A DNA stretch of 64,000 bases from Halioxenophilus aromaticivorans (lineage in GTDB: Bacteria; Pseudomonadota; Gammaproteobacteria; Pseudomonadales; Cellvibrionaceae): NCBI RefSeq assembly GCF_042850945.1, contig NZ_AP031496.1, positions 1,674,001 to 1,738,000 on the forward strand, read 5' to 3'. The translations under genes were made by a program, and so were the position numbers. Position 1 is the stretch's first letter; each line of letters starts with the position of its first letter. This document shows positions 34,285-43,376 of this stretch, piece by piece. The notes under the pieces were generated by a model that worked only from the letters and a program-made list of their open reading frames with translations, did not search any database and had not been told where the DNA came from.

Positions 34285-34439
34285 ATTGTGGGAAATTTGC
34301 CAGGTCAGTGGATACTAATCTGCAGCCTGCATAACTACTGGCTTGGCGGCATGTCGGGATACTGTCATCCCCAAGTTATACTTTTTTTAAATGATTATTG
34401 CTGTAGCTAATATAAATTTCTTATTTACTAAGGAGCGCC

Positions 34440-34517
34440 ATGGAGAGCGATTTTTCGCGCCATGTTGGCGTTGTTTGGTTGGCGCTGTTGGATTTGTATT
34501 GTTTGAAGGTTGTTTAG
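34440..34517 (+). CDS. Possible 25-residue hydrophobic peptide
   Basis: ATG with a good AAGGAG ribosome site (34430-34435) opens a 25-codon frame, MESDFSRHVGVVWLALLDLYCLKVV, with one hydrophobic stretch able to span a membrane. The AT-rich DNA upstream could be a promoter. It ends at the very 3' end of the convergent ABC ATPase gene (4-nt overlap). Not recognised; it could be a small membrane protein, a leader, or chance. Confidence 0.3.
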   Translation: MESDFSRHVGVVWLALLDLYCLKVV

Positions 34518-35560
34518 GGTTGAGCTGCAAAGCTGATCGGGTGTTCCAAATTGAGGGAAATCGGTATGGTTTCGGCGACGTTGAAATCCAAATGGCTGGG
34601 CAGGCTGGCCAGCACCCGTGCCTGGGACTGCAGTTCTAGAGTGTAGAGTGTGGTGGTGCCGGCAAAGACCTTAGCGACAACCTGGCCGCTGAGGCTACTG
34701 GTTGGATCGTGGATGACGTCATCCGGGCGCAACAGCACTTGCACCGCACCTATGGATTCCTGTCTGCCGGAGTATTGGGTTTGGCCAAATTCTGTGCAGA
34801 GCGTGTCTTGGTTTTGCCAGGTGCCGGCGAGAAATACGCCCTGGCCTACAAAATTGGCCACAAACGGGTTGGCCGGCTTGTGGTACAGATTGTAGGGGGT
34901 ATCCCACTGGTGCAGTTGCCCACCTTGCATTACGCCAATGTGGTCGGCGAAGGCAAAGGCTTCTTCTTGGTCGTGGGTCACCATAATGGCGGTGATTTGC
35001 TGCTGCTTTAATATGTTGCGTACTTCCAAGGCCAGGGCCCGGCGCAATTCCACGTCCAGGTTGGAGAAGGGTTCGTCCAATAGCAGCAGGCGAGGCCGAG
35101 CCGCCAATGCCCGGGCTAGGGCCACGCGCTGTTGCTGGCCGCCGGAAAGCTCGTGGGGGTATCGGCCTGCCATATCGGACAACTGCACCAGGGCAAGCAT
35201 TTGTTCGCACACGGCGGCTTGCTCAGCGGTGGCTTGTTTATAAAGGCCAAAGGCGATGTTCTGGACCACCGTAAGGTGTGGGAAGAGGGCGTAGTCTTGG
35301 AACACCAGACCAATTTGCCGGCGCTCTGGAGGCTCCGTATATTGGGCGTTGGAGAGCACACGGCCGCCGAGGCGGATGTCGCCCTGGTCGATACCATGAA
35401 ACCCGGCGATGGCCCGCAACACCGTGGTTTTACCGCAGCCGCTGGGGCCCAGCAGGCAAGCAATGCCGCCTTCGGCCAGTGCTAAATTGAGTTGCTTAAC
35501 AATATACTGGCTAGAGTCACCATAGCCACAGGCGATATCTTGTAACTGCAAAAAGCTCAT
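34514..35560 (-). CDS. ABC transporter ATP-binding protein (FbpC/PotA-like), orphan
   Basis: A 348-residue ATPase of the iron/spermidine/sulfate importer type. Walker A GPSGCGKTT (residues 38-46), Q-loop LVFQDYALFPHLT, signature LSGGQQQR, Walker B LLLLDEP, switch MVTHDQEEA; the C-terminal ~110 residues form a TOBE-type regulatory domain (VLLRPDDVIH). FbpC (Fe3+) is the closest guess. No permease or binding protein is adjacent, so its partners are elsewhere. Confidence 0.9.
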   Translation of the reverse strand: MSFLQLQDIACGYGDSSQYIVKQLNLALAEGGIACLLGPSGCGKTTVLRAIAGFHGIDQGDIRLGGRVLSNAQYTEPPERRQIGLVFQDYALFPHLTVVQNIAFGLYKQATAEQAAVCEQMLALVQLSDMAGRYPHELSGGQQQRVALARALAARPRLLLLDEPFSNLDVELRRALALEVRNILKQQQITAIMVTHDQEEAFAFADHIGVMQGGQLHQWDTPYNLYHKPANPFVANFVGQGVFLAGTWQNQDTLCTEFGQTQYSGRQESIGAVQVLLRPDDVIHDPTSSLSGQVVAKVFAGTTTLYTLELQSQARVLASLPSHLDFNVAETIPISLNLEHPISFAAQP

Positions 35561-35650
35561 GGGCGTGATGCTGTTCCTTGTGTGTCATAACCTATAGTGG
35601 CGCTTGCGGGCCATTGGGGTAAACGGTGGGCTTGTCTCATTTGCGGTTTG

Positions 35651-36550
35651 TTACTGGGCCAGCAAAAATTCCATCAACGCCTTTTGAGCGTGCAAGCGGT
35701 TTTCCGCTTCGTCCCAAACCACCGAGAACTCGCTGTCCAACAGTGTTTCGCTGACTTCCATGCCGCGATAGGCGGGCAGGCAATGCATAAACAACGCGTC
35801 TTTGTTGGCGTAGGTCATGAGTTCTTCGTTGACCTGCAAGGGGCCAAACACTCGTTGACGCTCGGCTTTTTCTTCGTCTTGGCCCATGGAGGCCCAGGTG
35901 TCGGTGACGACTAAATCACTGCCTGTAACTGCGGCAATTGGATCGCGTAATATTTGCACTCGATCTTGGTGCGATTGCAACAAATCCTGGCGCGGGTCAT
36001 AGCCCTCGGGGCAGGCAATTTTTAATTCAAAATCCCACTGGGCAGCAGCGTTGATAAAACTCTGGCACATGTTGTTGCCGTCGCCGACCCAGGCCACGGT
36101 TTTGCCTTGAATGCTGCCGCGGTGCTCTTGGTAGGTTTGCATGTCGGCCAGTAGCTGGCAGGGGTGGTAGTCATCGGTTAGGGCGTTAATGACCGGTACC
36201 TTAGAGTTAGCCGCAAAGGTTTCTATCATGCTGTGGCTAAAGGTACGAATCATGACAATATCCACCATGCGCGATAGCACCTTGGCCGTGTCTTCCACGG
36301 ATTCTCCGCGGCCCAGTTGAGTATCGTTGGGGGATAAAAATATGGCGTAGCCGCCCAATTGCGCCGTACCTGCTTCAAAGGATACCCGAGTACGAGTGGA
36401 CGATTTTTCAAAAATCATACCCAACACTTTGTTCTTCATAGATTCGCGCGCGGTGCCGGTAGCCAGTTCCGCTTTCATTTCAATGGCGCGGTTGATGATG
36501 CTGGTTAGTTCGGCGGGGGTTAAATCCGTTAACGTAAGAAAGTGCTTCAT
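35651..36550 (-). CDS. argF: Ornithine carbamoyltransferase
   Basis: Makes citrulline from ornithine and carbamoyl phosphate in arginine synthesis. 299 residues; carbamoyl-phosphate motif SSTRTR (residues 50-55), ornithine loop MHCLPAYRG near the C terminus, and DDYHPCQLLADMQT. The start MKHFLTL (36550) gives normal length; the frame extends upstream without support. It follows argD on the same strand (102-nt gap), and argG, the next enzyme, is also in this window. Confidence 0.97.
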   Translation of the reverse strand: MKHFLTLTDLTPAELTSIINRAIEMKAELATGTARESMKNKVLGMIFEKSSTRTRVSFEAGTAQLGGYAIFLSPNDTQLGRGESVEDTAKVLSRMVDIVMIRTFSHSMIETFAANSKVPVINALTDDYHPCQLLADMQTYQEHRGSIQGKTVAWVGDGNNMCQSFINAAAQWDFELKIACPEGYDPRQDLLQSHQDRVQILRDPIAAVTGSDLVVTDTWASMGQDEEKAERQRVFGPLQVNEELMTYANKDALFMHCLPAYRGMEVSETLLDSEFSVVWDEAENRLHAQKALMEFLLAQ

Positions 36551-36652
36551 GGGTAATCCTGATTCTGCTTGGACTGAATAATTATTGATGCAAATCGCTA
36601 CTACGCGGCACCAGGAACGCAGGTGTGCAGCCTGCAGCCCCAAGGTTACCGG

Positions 36653-37822
36653 TTATAGGTTTTTAATAATGCGGCTAACAATATCGATGGTGGTGTCGGC
36701 CTGTTGCTGGTTGGTAATTAATGGCGGCAGCAAGCGCACCACAGAACCCGCCGTAAGGTTGACGATAAGGCCCTGCTCTTTTGCCTTGGTTACTATCGGG
36801 GCATTGGCTTCGGTTAGTTCAATGCCTAATAGCAGGCCTTGGCCGCGAATATCTTTGACTTTGCCGCAACCGGCTAGGGTTTCTTTAAAGGCCGTTAAAA
36901 AATACTCGCCAAGTTGCGAGGCAGCGGCCATATGACCATCGTCGACAATGTGATTTACCACCGCCAAAGCGGTGTGGCTGCACAAGGGGTTGCCACCAAA
37001 TGTTGAGCCGTGGTTGCCGGGAGCTAGGGTCTGGGCGGCAATGCCGCGAGCCAAACAAGCGCCGATGGGTACACCATTACCCAAACCTTTGGCCGTGGTG
37101 ACTACGTCCGGCAGAATGCCGTTGTGTTCAAAGCTGAAGTATTTTCCGGTGCGGCCGTTGCCTGTTTGGATTTCATCCAGCATCAGCAACAAATCGTGTT
37201 TGTCGCACAACTCGCGCAGTTGGTTGAGATAATCACCGGCTGGTACGTTAATGCCACCTTCGCCTTGAACTGGCTCTACCATAATGGCAACCACATTGGG
37301 GTTGCTTTCTACCAAGCGGGTGAGGGTGGCGACGTCATTAAAGGGCGCGTGCACAAAACCAGACAGCAACGGCTCGAATCCGGTTTGGACTTTTTTATTG
37401 CCGGTGGCGGTTAGCGTTGCCATGGTGCGGCCGTGAAAGCTGCCGGACATGGTAACGATGGTTGGGTGGTGTATGCCTTTATCCTGGCCGTACTTGCGAG
37501 CAATTTTAATGGCCGCTTCGTTGGCCTCGGCGCCAGAATTTGAGAAAAATACCTTATCCAAGCCAGACAGTTCACGCAACCGCGCGCCGAGCTTTTCTTG
37601 CGCGTCGATGGCAAACAAATTAGAGGTGTGCAGCAGTGTGCCGGCTTGTTCGGTGATGGCACGGGTTACGCCTGGGTGGGAGTGGCCCAAGCCGCAAACG
37701 GCAATGCCACTTAATGCATCCAGGTATTGGTTACCAGCGTCGTCCCAAAGGTTGCAGCCTTCTCCTTTAACCAGTTTGGCAGACCGTGGGCCGTATGTGT
37801 TCATCAGGGCGTCTTGGCTCAT
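36653..37822 (-). CDS. argD: Acetylornithine aminotransferase
   Basis: PLP-dependent transaminase giving N-acetylornithine. 389 residues with FFSNSGAEANEAAIKIARKYG (PLP phosphate site), LLMLDEIQTGNGRTG (PLP Asp) and TTAKGLGNGVPIGA (PLP Lys). A role also in succinyl-diaminopimelate transamination is common in the family. It starts the argD-argF pair. Family members with close sequence include ornithine aminotransferases, but the argF neighbour favours ArgD. Confidence 0.94.
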   Translation of the reverse strand: MSQDALMNTYGPRSAKLVKGEGCNLWDDAGNQYLDALSGIAVCGLGHSHPGVTRAITEQAGTLLHTSNLFAIDAQEKLGARLRELSGLDKVFFSNSGAEANEAAIKIARKYGQDKGIHHPTIVTMSGSFHGRTMATLTATGNKKVQTGFEPLLSGFVHAPFNDVATLTRLVESNPNVVAIMVEPVQGEGGINVPAGDYLNQLRELCDKHDLLLMLDEIQTGNGRTGKYFSFEHNGILPDVVTTAKGLGNGVPIGACLARGIAAQTLAPGNHGSTFGGNPLCSHTALAVVNHIVDDGHMAAASQLGEYFLTAFKETLAGCGKVKDIRGQGLLLGIELTEANAPIVTKAKEQGLIVNLTAGSVVRLLPPLITNQQQADTTIDIVSRIIKNL

Positions 37823-38076
37823 GATGGATTATCCTCAAAACGGTAGGGATTTTTCACAAATATACCGGCTTTTGCACCATAAAGTTGCGCCGTGGGCGCA
37901 CAAGCAGAAACCGGAGAAAACCGGCAATGGTATAGGTAACCCGTGGCCATGGCAAACTGCCGCTGGATGATTTGTTAGCAAAGCCACAATCAGCGCTGCA
38001 TTTCAATTGCCGTGCAAAAATTAGTGCAGCGGATACACTAGGCGTTTGTTCGCCTCACCGGATTAAAAACTCGCCT

Positions 38077-39603
38077 ATGAATGCCATTGAGCTGGCCATT
38101 TTTGCCAACCGCATAAACAACGTATGTGAAGAAATGGGTGCCGTGCTGCGACGGGCCGCGTTTTCCCCCAACATTAAAGACCGGCTGGATTACTCCTGTG
38201 CGCTGTTCGACCAGCAGGGCCGAATCATCGCCCAGGCGGCCCACATACCCGTGCATCTAGGCAGTATGGCCTTTGCCATGCGCGATCTGGTGGAGGCGGT
38301 GCAATGGCAGGCCGGTGATATGGTGGTAGTTAATGATCCCTATCTGGGCGGCACCCATCTGCCCGATGTCACTTTGATTGCCCCGGTGTTCAGTGGCTCG
38401 CAGTTGCAGGGCTTTGTGGCTAACCGAGCGCACCACGTCAACATCGGTGCCACCAGCCCAGGCTCCATGCCCATTTCCAGCCGGTTGGAAGACGAGGGTA
38501 TCGTGATTGCGCCATCCTTACTGGTGCGCAAGGGAACCCTGGATCAACGCCTACTCAGTCAACTCAGCGACGATCGACCGGTGGCGCGAGGGGACTTTTT
38601 GGCGCAACTCAGTGCCAATGGCGTGGGGGCGCAACGTTTTGAACAACTGGTTAGCGAGTTAAGCGAGGTGGGTTTTAACGATGCCGTGGCGGGCTTGCAC
38701 AACTACGGCAATCGCTTGGCCCAAGCCGAGCTGGCCAAGCTGCCCTCTGGTCAATATCAGTTTAGCGATTGCATGGACGACGATGGCCAGGGCAATACCG
38801 ATGTCGCGTTGCAGGTGTGCTTAACCATTTCTGAGCAGGGTATTTTGGCGGACTTTACCGGCACGGCGGATCAGGTGGCGGGCAATATTAACTGCCCGTT
38901 ATCGGTGGCGGCGGCGGCGGTGTTTTATTGTTTTCGCTGCTTGTTGCCCAGCTACACGCCGGCCTGCGCCGGGGTGTTTGATGTTATTAAACTGGCCGCC
39001 CCCGAGGGTTGTTTGGTGAATGCTCAGCGGCCGGCGGCGGTGGCAGCAGGCAATGTAGAAACCAGTATGCGGCTGGTGGATTTGGTGTTGGGGGCGCTGG
39101 CCCAGGCGCTGCCCGAGGCCATCCCAGCGGCGGCGCAGGGTACAATGAACAACATTGCCATGGGTGCTGATGGTGACCAGCCCTGGGACTACTACGAAAC
39201 CATCGCCGGCGGCACCGGTGGTCACGCCCAGGCGGCGGGCCTGCACTGCGTGCAGAGCCACATGACGAACACCTTAAATACCCCCATAGAAAGCTTGGAG
39301 TCGCACTTTCCAGTGCGCATTCGTCGCTATCAGCAACGCTTGGCCTCTGGTGGCCAGGGGTTGCACCCGGGCGGCGATGGCTTGATTCGGGAGTTTGAAT
39401 TTTTGGCGCCGGCCCAGGTCACACTGCTCACCGAACGGCGTCGCCATCAGCCCTGGGGGCTGGCCGGCGGTGGGCCGGGCCGCTGTGGTGAAAATACGCT
39501 CAATGGCGAACCCTTTGGCGCCAAGCAGCAGCTCAGCGTCCAGGCCGGAGACCGTATTGCGGTGGCAACCCCCGGTGGTGGCGGTTGGGGCACCAGAGAA
39601 TAA
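38077..39603 (+). CDS. Hydantoinase B / 5-oxoprolinase-type protein, orphan
   Basis: A 508-residue HyuB-family protein. Visible: GRIIAQAAHIPVHLGSM, the conserved VVNDPYLGGTHLPD, and the C-terminal glycine-rich GGRPGRC-like region (AGGGPGRCGENTL, ATPGGGGWG). HyuB usually works with HyuA in ATP-dependent hydrolysis of 5-oxoproline, hydantoins or in acetone carboxylation; no hyuA is present here. ATG 38077 (MNAIELAI) is chosen on conservation; the frame is open upstream. Substrate unknown. Confidence 0.88.
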   Translation: MNAIELAIFANRINNVCEEMGAVLRRAAFSPNIKDRLDYSCALFDQQGRIIAQAAHIPVHLGSMAFAMRDLVEAVQWQAGDMVVVNDPYLGGTHLPDVTLIAPVFSGSQLQGFVANRAHHVNIGATSPGSMPISSRLEDEGIVIAPSLLVRKGTLDQRLLSQLSDDRPVARGDFLAQLSANGVGAQRFEQLVSELSEVGFNDAVAGLHNYGNRLAQAELAKLPSGQYQFSDCMDDDGQGNTDVALQVCLTISEQGILADFTGTADQVAGNINCPLSVAAAAVFYCFRCLLPSYTPACAGVFDVIKLAAPEGCLVNAQRPAAVAAGNVETSMRLVDLVLGALAQALPEAIPAAAQGTMNNIAMGADGDQPWDYYETIAGGTGGHAQAAGLHCVQSHMTNTLNTPIESLESHFPVRIRRYQQRLASGGQGLHPGGDGLIREFEFLAPAQVTLLTERRRHQPWGLAGGGPGRCGENTLNGEPFGAKQQLSVQAGDRIAVATPGGGGWGTRE

Positions 39604-39762
39604 CGCCTAGGGCTTGAAATTACCGGCAACGCCATCATCTGTATGCGGGCATCGGCAGGGTTTTATTCAGACTCTTTTGGCTTTCAACGGCGCGACTGTG
39701 TAAAATCTCCCGTCAACTCCGCAGTACTGCGGGACAGGTTTCTCCAACAGAGGAGTGAATGT

Positions 39763-40089
39763 ATGGATATCATGGATACCATCAAGTCACAGATCGAAGA
39801 CAACACCATTCTTTTATACATGAAGGGCTCCCCTAATGCGCCCCAGTGCGGTTTTTCCCAACGTGCTTCCCAAGCGTTGATGGAATGTGGCCAGCGCTTT
39901 GCGTATGTGGATATTCTGAGCAACCCAGACATCCGCGCCAACCTACCAAAATACGCCAATTGGCCTACCTTTCCACAATTGTGGGTGAAAGGTGAGCTCG
40001 TGGGTGGCTGTGACATCATTACTGAGATGCACACCAACGGCGAACTGAAAACCTTGGTGGAAGGCGCCGCCGACCAGCCAGAGGCCTAA
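39763..40089 (+). CDS. grxD: Monothiol glutaredoxin Grx4
   Basis: A 108-residue CGFS-type glutaredoxin (C29-G-F-S32) that binds a [2Fe-2S] cluster with glutathione and hands clusters to other proteins. WPTFPQLWVKGELVGGCDI is the conserved cis-Pro/GG region. AGGAG precedes the ATG at the right distance. In Pseudomonas the gene also lies near argF and the bfr-prx block. Confidence 0.97.
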   Translation: MDIMDTIKSQIEDNTILLYMKGSPNAPQCGFSQRASQALMECGQRFAYVDILSNPDIRANLPKYANWPTFPQLWVKGELVGGCDIITEMHTNGELKTLVEGAADQPEA

Positions 40090-40242
40090 TCAGCCGGTCG
40101 TTATTGGCCTAGCCGCTCAGCGTTGCGGTGTTGAAGTATGCGTGATTGGTTAGTTCGCGCTTCACACCGCACAGTTCGCTAGGGCGAGCCTCATACCGCT
40201 CCAGGCCAGTACTTTTCCCTCCCCATTCTGGTGTTGTGCTGG

Positions 40243-41175
40243 ATGGACCTCAATACCCTTAATAACTTTCTTACCGATATTGCCGTAGCGCCGTTTACTG
40301 GCGGTAGCCGGTTGGCTTGGCCGTTTTTGGTGGCAAGCGTGGTGTTGCTCTTTGCTTTTCTTCTGTTTTCCGCCAATAACGCGGTTTTGCGTGGCCAGGC
40401 CCGCCAATTGCTCACCTGGCGCTACTGGCTGAATGGTCAATCTGGCCTGGATCTCGCGTATACCTTGCTCAACAGCGCGCTTAAATTGTGGGTGTTGGTA
40501 CCGCTGTTGGCGTCGCAAATGGTGGCGACCATTTGGGTGATAAATCTGTTGCAGCAAGCCTTTGGCCCGGGCCCGGATTGGCAACTGGCGGCCGTGGGGA
40601 TGGCCGGGCTGTTTACGGTGGTGTTCTTTTTGTTGGATGACGTGACGCGATTCGCCTTACATTGGGCGCTGCACCGAGTGCCTGGTTTGTGGCATCTACA
40701 TAAGGTTCATCACGCCGCAGAAAACCTCACACCGCTGACGTTGCTGCGGGTGCATCCACTGGAAATGGCCTTGTACTATTGCCGTAGCCTGGCGGTAGTA
40801 AGTGTGGTGGGGGGTGTTTTTATTTACTGCTTTGTGGGTAAGGTGATGGCCTGGGATATTATCGGCATCAATGGCTTTGCCTTTTTATTTAACGCGCTGG
40901 GAGCCAACCTTCGGCACAGCCCCGTGGCTATTCAGTTTGGCGCATTGGAAAAGTGGTTTATCAGCCCCGCGCAGCATCAAATACACCATTCTGTGCAGCC
41001 GCAACACCACAATGTGAATTACGGTTCTGCGCTGGCCATTTGGGATCGTTGGTTGGGTTCTTGGCGCAGCGGCGCCGAGGCCATCGATTTGAAGTTCGGT
41101 TTAAGCCAGGGGCAGCCCCTACGAGATCACCCATCCACTAGCCATAGTCCTGCCTCGGGCCAAATCGTTCGCTAA
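40243..41175 (+). CDS. Fatty acid hydroxylase / sterol desaturase superfamily protein
   Basis: An integral-membrane di-iron enzyme of about 310 residues. The three histidine boxes are present: HWALH, HKVHH and HQIHH, with further His in HSVQPQHH. About four hydrophobic segments surround them. The family hydroxylates or desaturates lipids; the substrate is not readable. ATG 40243 is used; a GTG four codons earlier is possible. Confidence 0.88.
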   Translation: MDLNTLNNFLTDIAVAPFTGGSRLAWPFLVASVVLLFAFLLFSANNAVLRGQARQLLTWRYWLNGQSGLDLAYTLLNSALKLWVLVPLLASQMVATIWVINLLQQAFGPGPDWQLAAVGMAGLFTVVFFLLDDVTRFALHWALHRVPGLWHLHKVHHAAENLTPLTLLRVHPLEMALYYCRSLAVVSVVGGVFIYCFVGKVMAWDIIGINGFAFLFNALGANLRHSPVAIQFGALEKWFISPAQHQIHHSVQPQHHNVNYGSALAIWDRWLGSWRSGAEAIDLKFGLSQGQPLRDHPSTSHSPASGQIVR

Positions 41176-41185
41176 GATTTAGCCA

Positions 41186-42607
41186 CTAGAACTGATAGGC
41201 GATTTGGCCATAAACGTAAGTGGCGTTGTTTTTGTCAGCCGCTTGCATAAGTTGCTCGGCTTTCAAATAATTTAAACCCGCTTCCCATTGCCAGTGGTCA
41301 TCCTGGCTGTTTGTGCGCCAGCGTAATTCCAACTGTTGTGCGACGTTGCTAGCCGCTCCTGAGGTGGTTTGCGGGTCGATTCCGGCGCTGCTCCATGGTT
41401 CGTCATTGCTGGCCAGACGAAAATACCGCCAGGTAAATTGCCATTGGCCGAAGGGATTGTTTAGCTCGATACTTGCGCCGGGCGATATCAAGTTAGTGCG
41501 TGCGAATGGCCCATAAATACTGGTTGGGCCGAAGTCAAACCGGCGCGCACCAAACAGTGTATCGAAGCTGTTGTCTTCGTTATCAGAGCGGTTTTTGTCA
41601 CCACTGGCGTAGTCAAAAAACAGCGTTAGAGGTATGCCTGCTATAAATTCCTGCCATTCAATTTCGGTGTGTAAAAACGCCGCTTTTTTATCTAGGTTGT
41701 TGGTTCCTTCGCGCACTTCACCCCATTGATAGGCCCATTCTATTTGCCCGCGCCAACTTTTCTGTTGGGTTTGCCACCAATTGACCAGCGTTTGGATATT
41801 GCGGGCGCTGTCATTACCGTTGCGCTGTTCGCCCAAGCCAAGCCAATAGAGTTCGGTTTTGGTATTTTCGGTTAGCGCATCGGCAAAGTAGAGGCCGTAA
41901 AATTGTGTGCTGTGGTTTTCTTTATCTAGCTTGGGTGAATTGTCGGTGGCATCGCCGTCGAAGCGGCGGGTCACCGGTTGGCTGTAAAAAACCTGCCACT
42001 GCTGATCCGCTGTGGATTGGTGCTGCCAATGCAGGCCGGTGAAATTGTTTAACGTATTGCGATAGCGGTTGCGGGCCACAAATCTTCGGCTGCCAATGTC
42101 TAGCGTGTATCTTCCGGCAGTGAGGCGGCTATAACAGGCACTGCAATTGGCACTGGGCATTTGATAGCGCAGGTAGGTTTGCTGAATATCCAGTGGGTTT
42201 ATGCTGCTGGTGCCCAGAGTGGTGTCTTCGTCTGCCACGGACAACAACCCTCGGGCGTCTATCAACTCTCCGGCCAGCGTCCAGCGATTTTGCGTGAGCT
42301 CGGCCAATACTAAGGTTCTTGCTAAAAGGGCTTGGTCAGAGCCTTGGCCGCTGGCGCGAAACTGTTGATCCAGGTTTTCGTAGCGCAATCGCACCTGGCC
42401 AGTCACCGATAAATCCACCGCGTTTACGCCGGCGGCGAGTAAGGCCATGGCGGCGGTGGCCATAAAATTTACACAGCGGTGTTTTGGTAGCGAAAGTCGA
42501 TTTAAAAAGCGAGTGGAGCGATTAACGGTTTTGGTGGCCTGTTTTAATCGAATTGCTAGGCGCAGTAGTAATGGGGGATACAGTGCCCGGGGGAGGAGTG
42601 GTGTCAT
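41186..42607 (-). CDS. Outer-membrane beta-barrel porin (alginate-export/AlgE-like)
   Basis: A beta-barrel of about 420 residues after a signal peptide (MATAAMALLAAGVNA near its core). It has alternating amphipathic strands, aromatic girdles and a terminal Phe (YVYGQIAYQF), and DLSVTGQVRLRYENL opens the barrel as in Alginate_exp-type porins. The start is uncertain: ATG 42607 lies inside the upstream ModA-like gene (86-nt overlap), while ATG 42463 leaves a weak signal peptide without a basic N region. It ends the Fur-boxed operon and may be its outer-membrane channel. Confidence 0.75.
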   Translation of the reverse strand: MTPLLPRALYPPLLLRLAIRLKQATKTVNRSTRFLNRLSLPKHRCVNFMATAAMALLAAGVNAVDLSVTGQVRLRYENLDQQFRASGQGSDQALLARTLVLAELTQNRWTLAGELIDARGLLSVADEDTTLGTSSINPLDIQQTYLRYQMPSANCSACYSRLTAGRYTLDIGSRRFVARNRYRNTLNNFTGLHWQHQSTADQQWQVFYSQPVTRRFDGDATDNSPKLDKENHSTQFYGLYFADALTENTKTELYWLGLGEQRNGNDSARNIQTLVNWWQTQQKSWRGQIEWAYQWGEVREGTNNLDKKAAFLHTEIEWQEFIAGIPLTLFFDYASGDKNRSDNEDNSFDTLFGARRFDFGPTSIYGPFARTNLISPGASIELNNPFGQWQFTWRYFRLASNDEPWSSAGIDPQTTSGAASNVAQQLELRWRTNSQDDHWQWEAGLNYLKAEQLMQAADKNNATYVYGQIAYQF

Positions 42608-43361
42608 AGCCGAAAGAGCCAATCAGAGTTTGCGCCTGTGCGCTGCGTAGAAACGCCATAAAGGCGATTGCCGCCTGGTTTTGTTCGCCGTTTTGAAGAA
42701 GCACGGCGTCCTGATTGAGAGGATAGTATAAGTCCTGGGGGATTAGCCAATAGTTTGCATTAGGCTGGCCCGCCAGTTGGGACAACGCGACAAAGCCCGC
42801 GTCTACATTGCCGGTAAACGTGAATTGGTAGGTTTGAGCGATGCTGTCACCTTGGATGATGCTTGATTTCAAGTCAGGCCACAGTGACAGGTTATTCAAT
42901 ACGGTTTGGGCAGCGGCGCCATAGGGCGCGGTTTTGGGATTGGCCATGGCCAAGCGTTTAAGCGTTGGGTTACGTAGTATGGCGCCGTCTTTAACCTGAG
43001 CCTTGGCATCGCGCGAATACAAAACTAATTTACCAACGGCGTAGGTAAATTGTGAGTCAGCGACGGCATGGTCTTGTTGCAGTAGCTTTTGCGGCCGTTG
43101 TTGGTCGGCGGACAAAAACACATCGTAGGGTGCGCCGTGCATTATCTGCGTATAAATTTTGCCGGTGGAGCCAAAGCTGAGTTTTAGCGTATGCGTGCTT
43201 TGCTGCTCAAACGCTTGGCGCAACTGCTTGGCAACTTCGGTAAAGTTGGCCGCCACGGCAATGGTGGCGGTTTCGGCGCGGGCGTGTAAGGTCAGCAAAC
43301 ACAAGCTCAGCCCGGCCAGTGTTTGCAACCATGGGCGCAGATTACGGGTTAGCAATTGCAA
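42522..43361 (-). CDS. ModA-like periplasmic anion-binding protein without ModB/ModC
   Basis: A 279-residue type II binding protein. A signal peptide (LQTLAGLSLCLLTLHARA) is followed by ATIAVAANFTEVAKQL, FGSTGKIYTQIMHGAPYDVFLSAD and GNVDAGFVALSQL, typical of ModA. Molybdate permease genes are absent, and it lies in an iron-linked operon, so molybdate is not certain. The start is TTG 43361 (in-frame stop just upstream; no in-frame ATG), 15 nt after the imelysin gene. Confidence 0.85.
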   Translation of the reverse strand: MQLLTRNLRPWLQTLAGLSLCLLTLHARAETATIAVAANFTEVAKQLRQAFEQQSTHTLKLSFGSTGKIYTQIMHGAPYDVFLSADQQRPQKLLQQDHAVADSQFTYAVGKLVLYSRDAKAQVKDGAILRNPTLKRLAMANPKTAPYGAAAQTVLNNLSLWPDLKSSIIQGDSIAQTYQFTFTGNVDAGFVALSQLAGQPNANYWLIPQDLYYPLNQDAVLLQNGEQNQAAIAFMAFLRSAQAQTLIGSFGYDTTPPPGTVSPITTAPSNSIKTGHQNR

Positions 43362-43376
43362 TTCTCATTACCCAAT

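Larger units (their letters stand above)
33921..34439. other. Intergenic region upstream of nrdA
   Basis: About 520 bp holding the nrdA control sites (two NrdR-like boxes, DnaA box). The stretch 33921-34188 between gene and boxes shows no gene. 34380-34430 is AT-rich and could be the promoter of the small plus-strand frame that follows. Confidence 0.6.
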
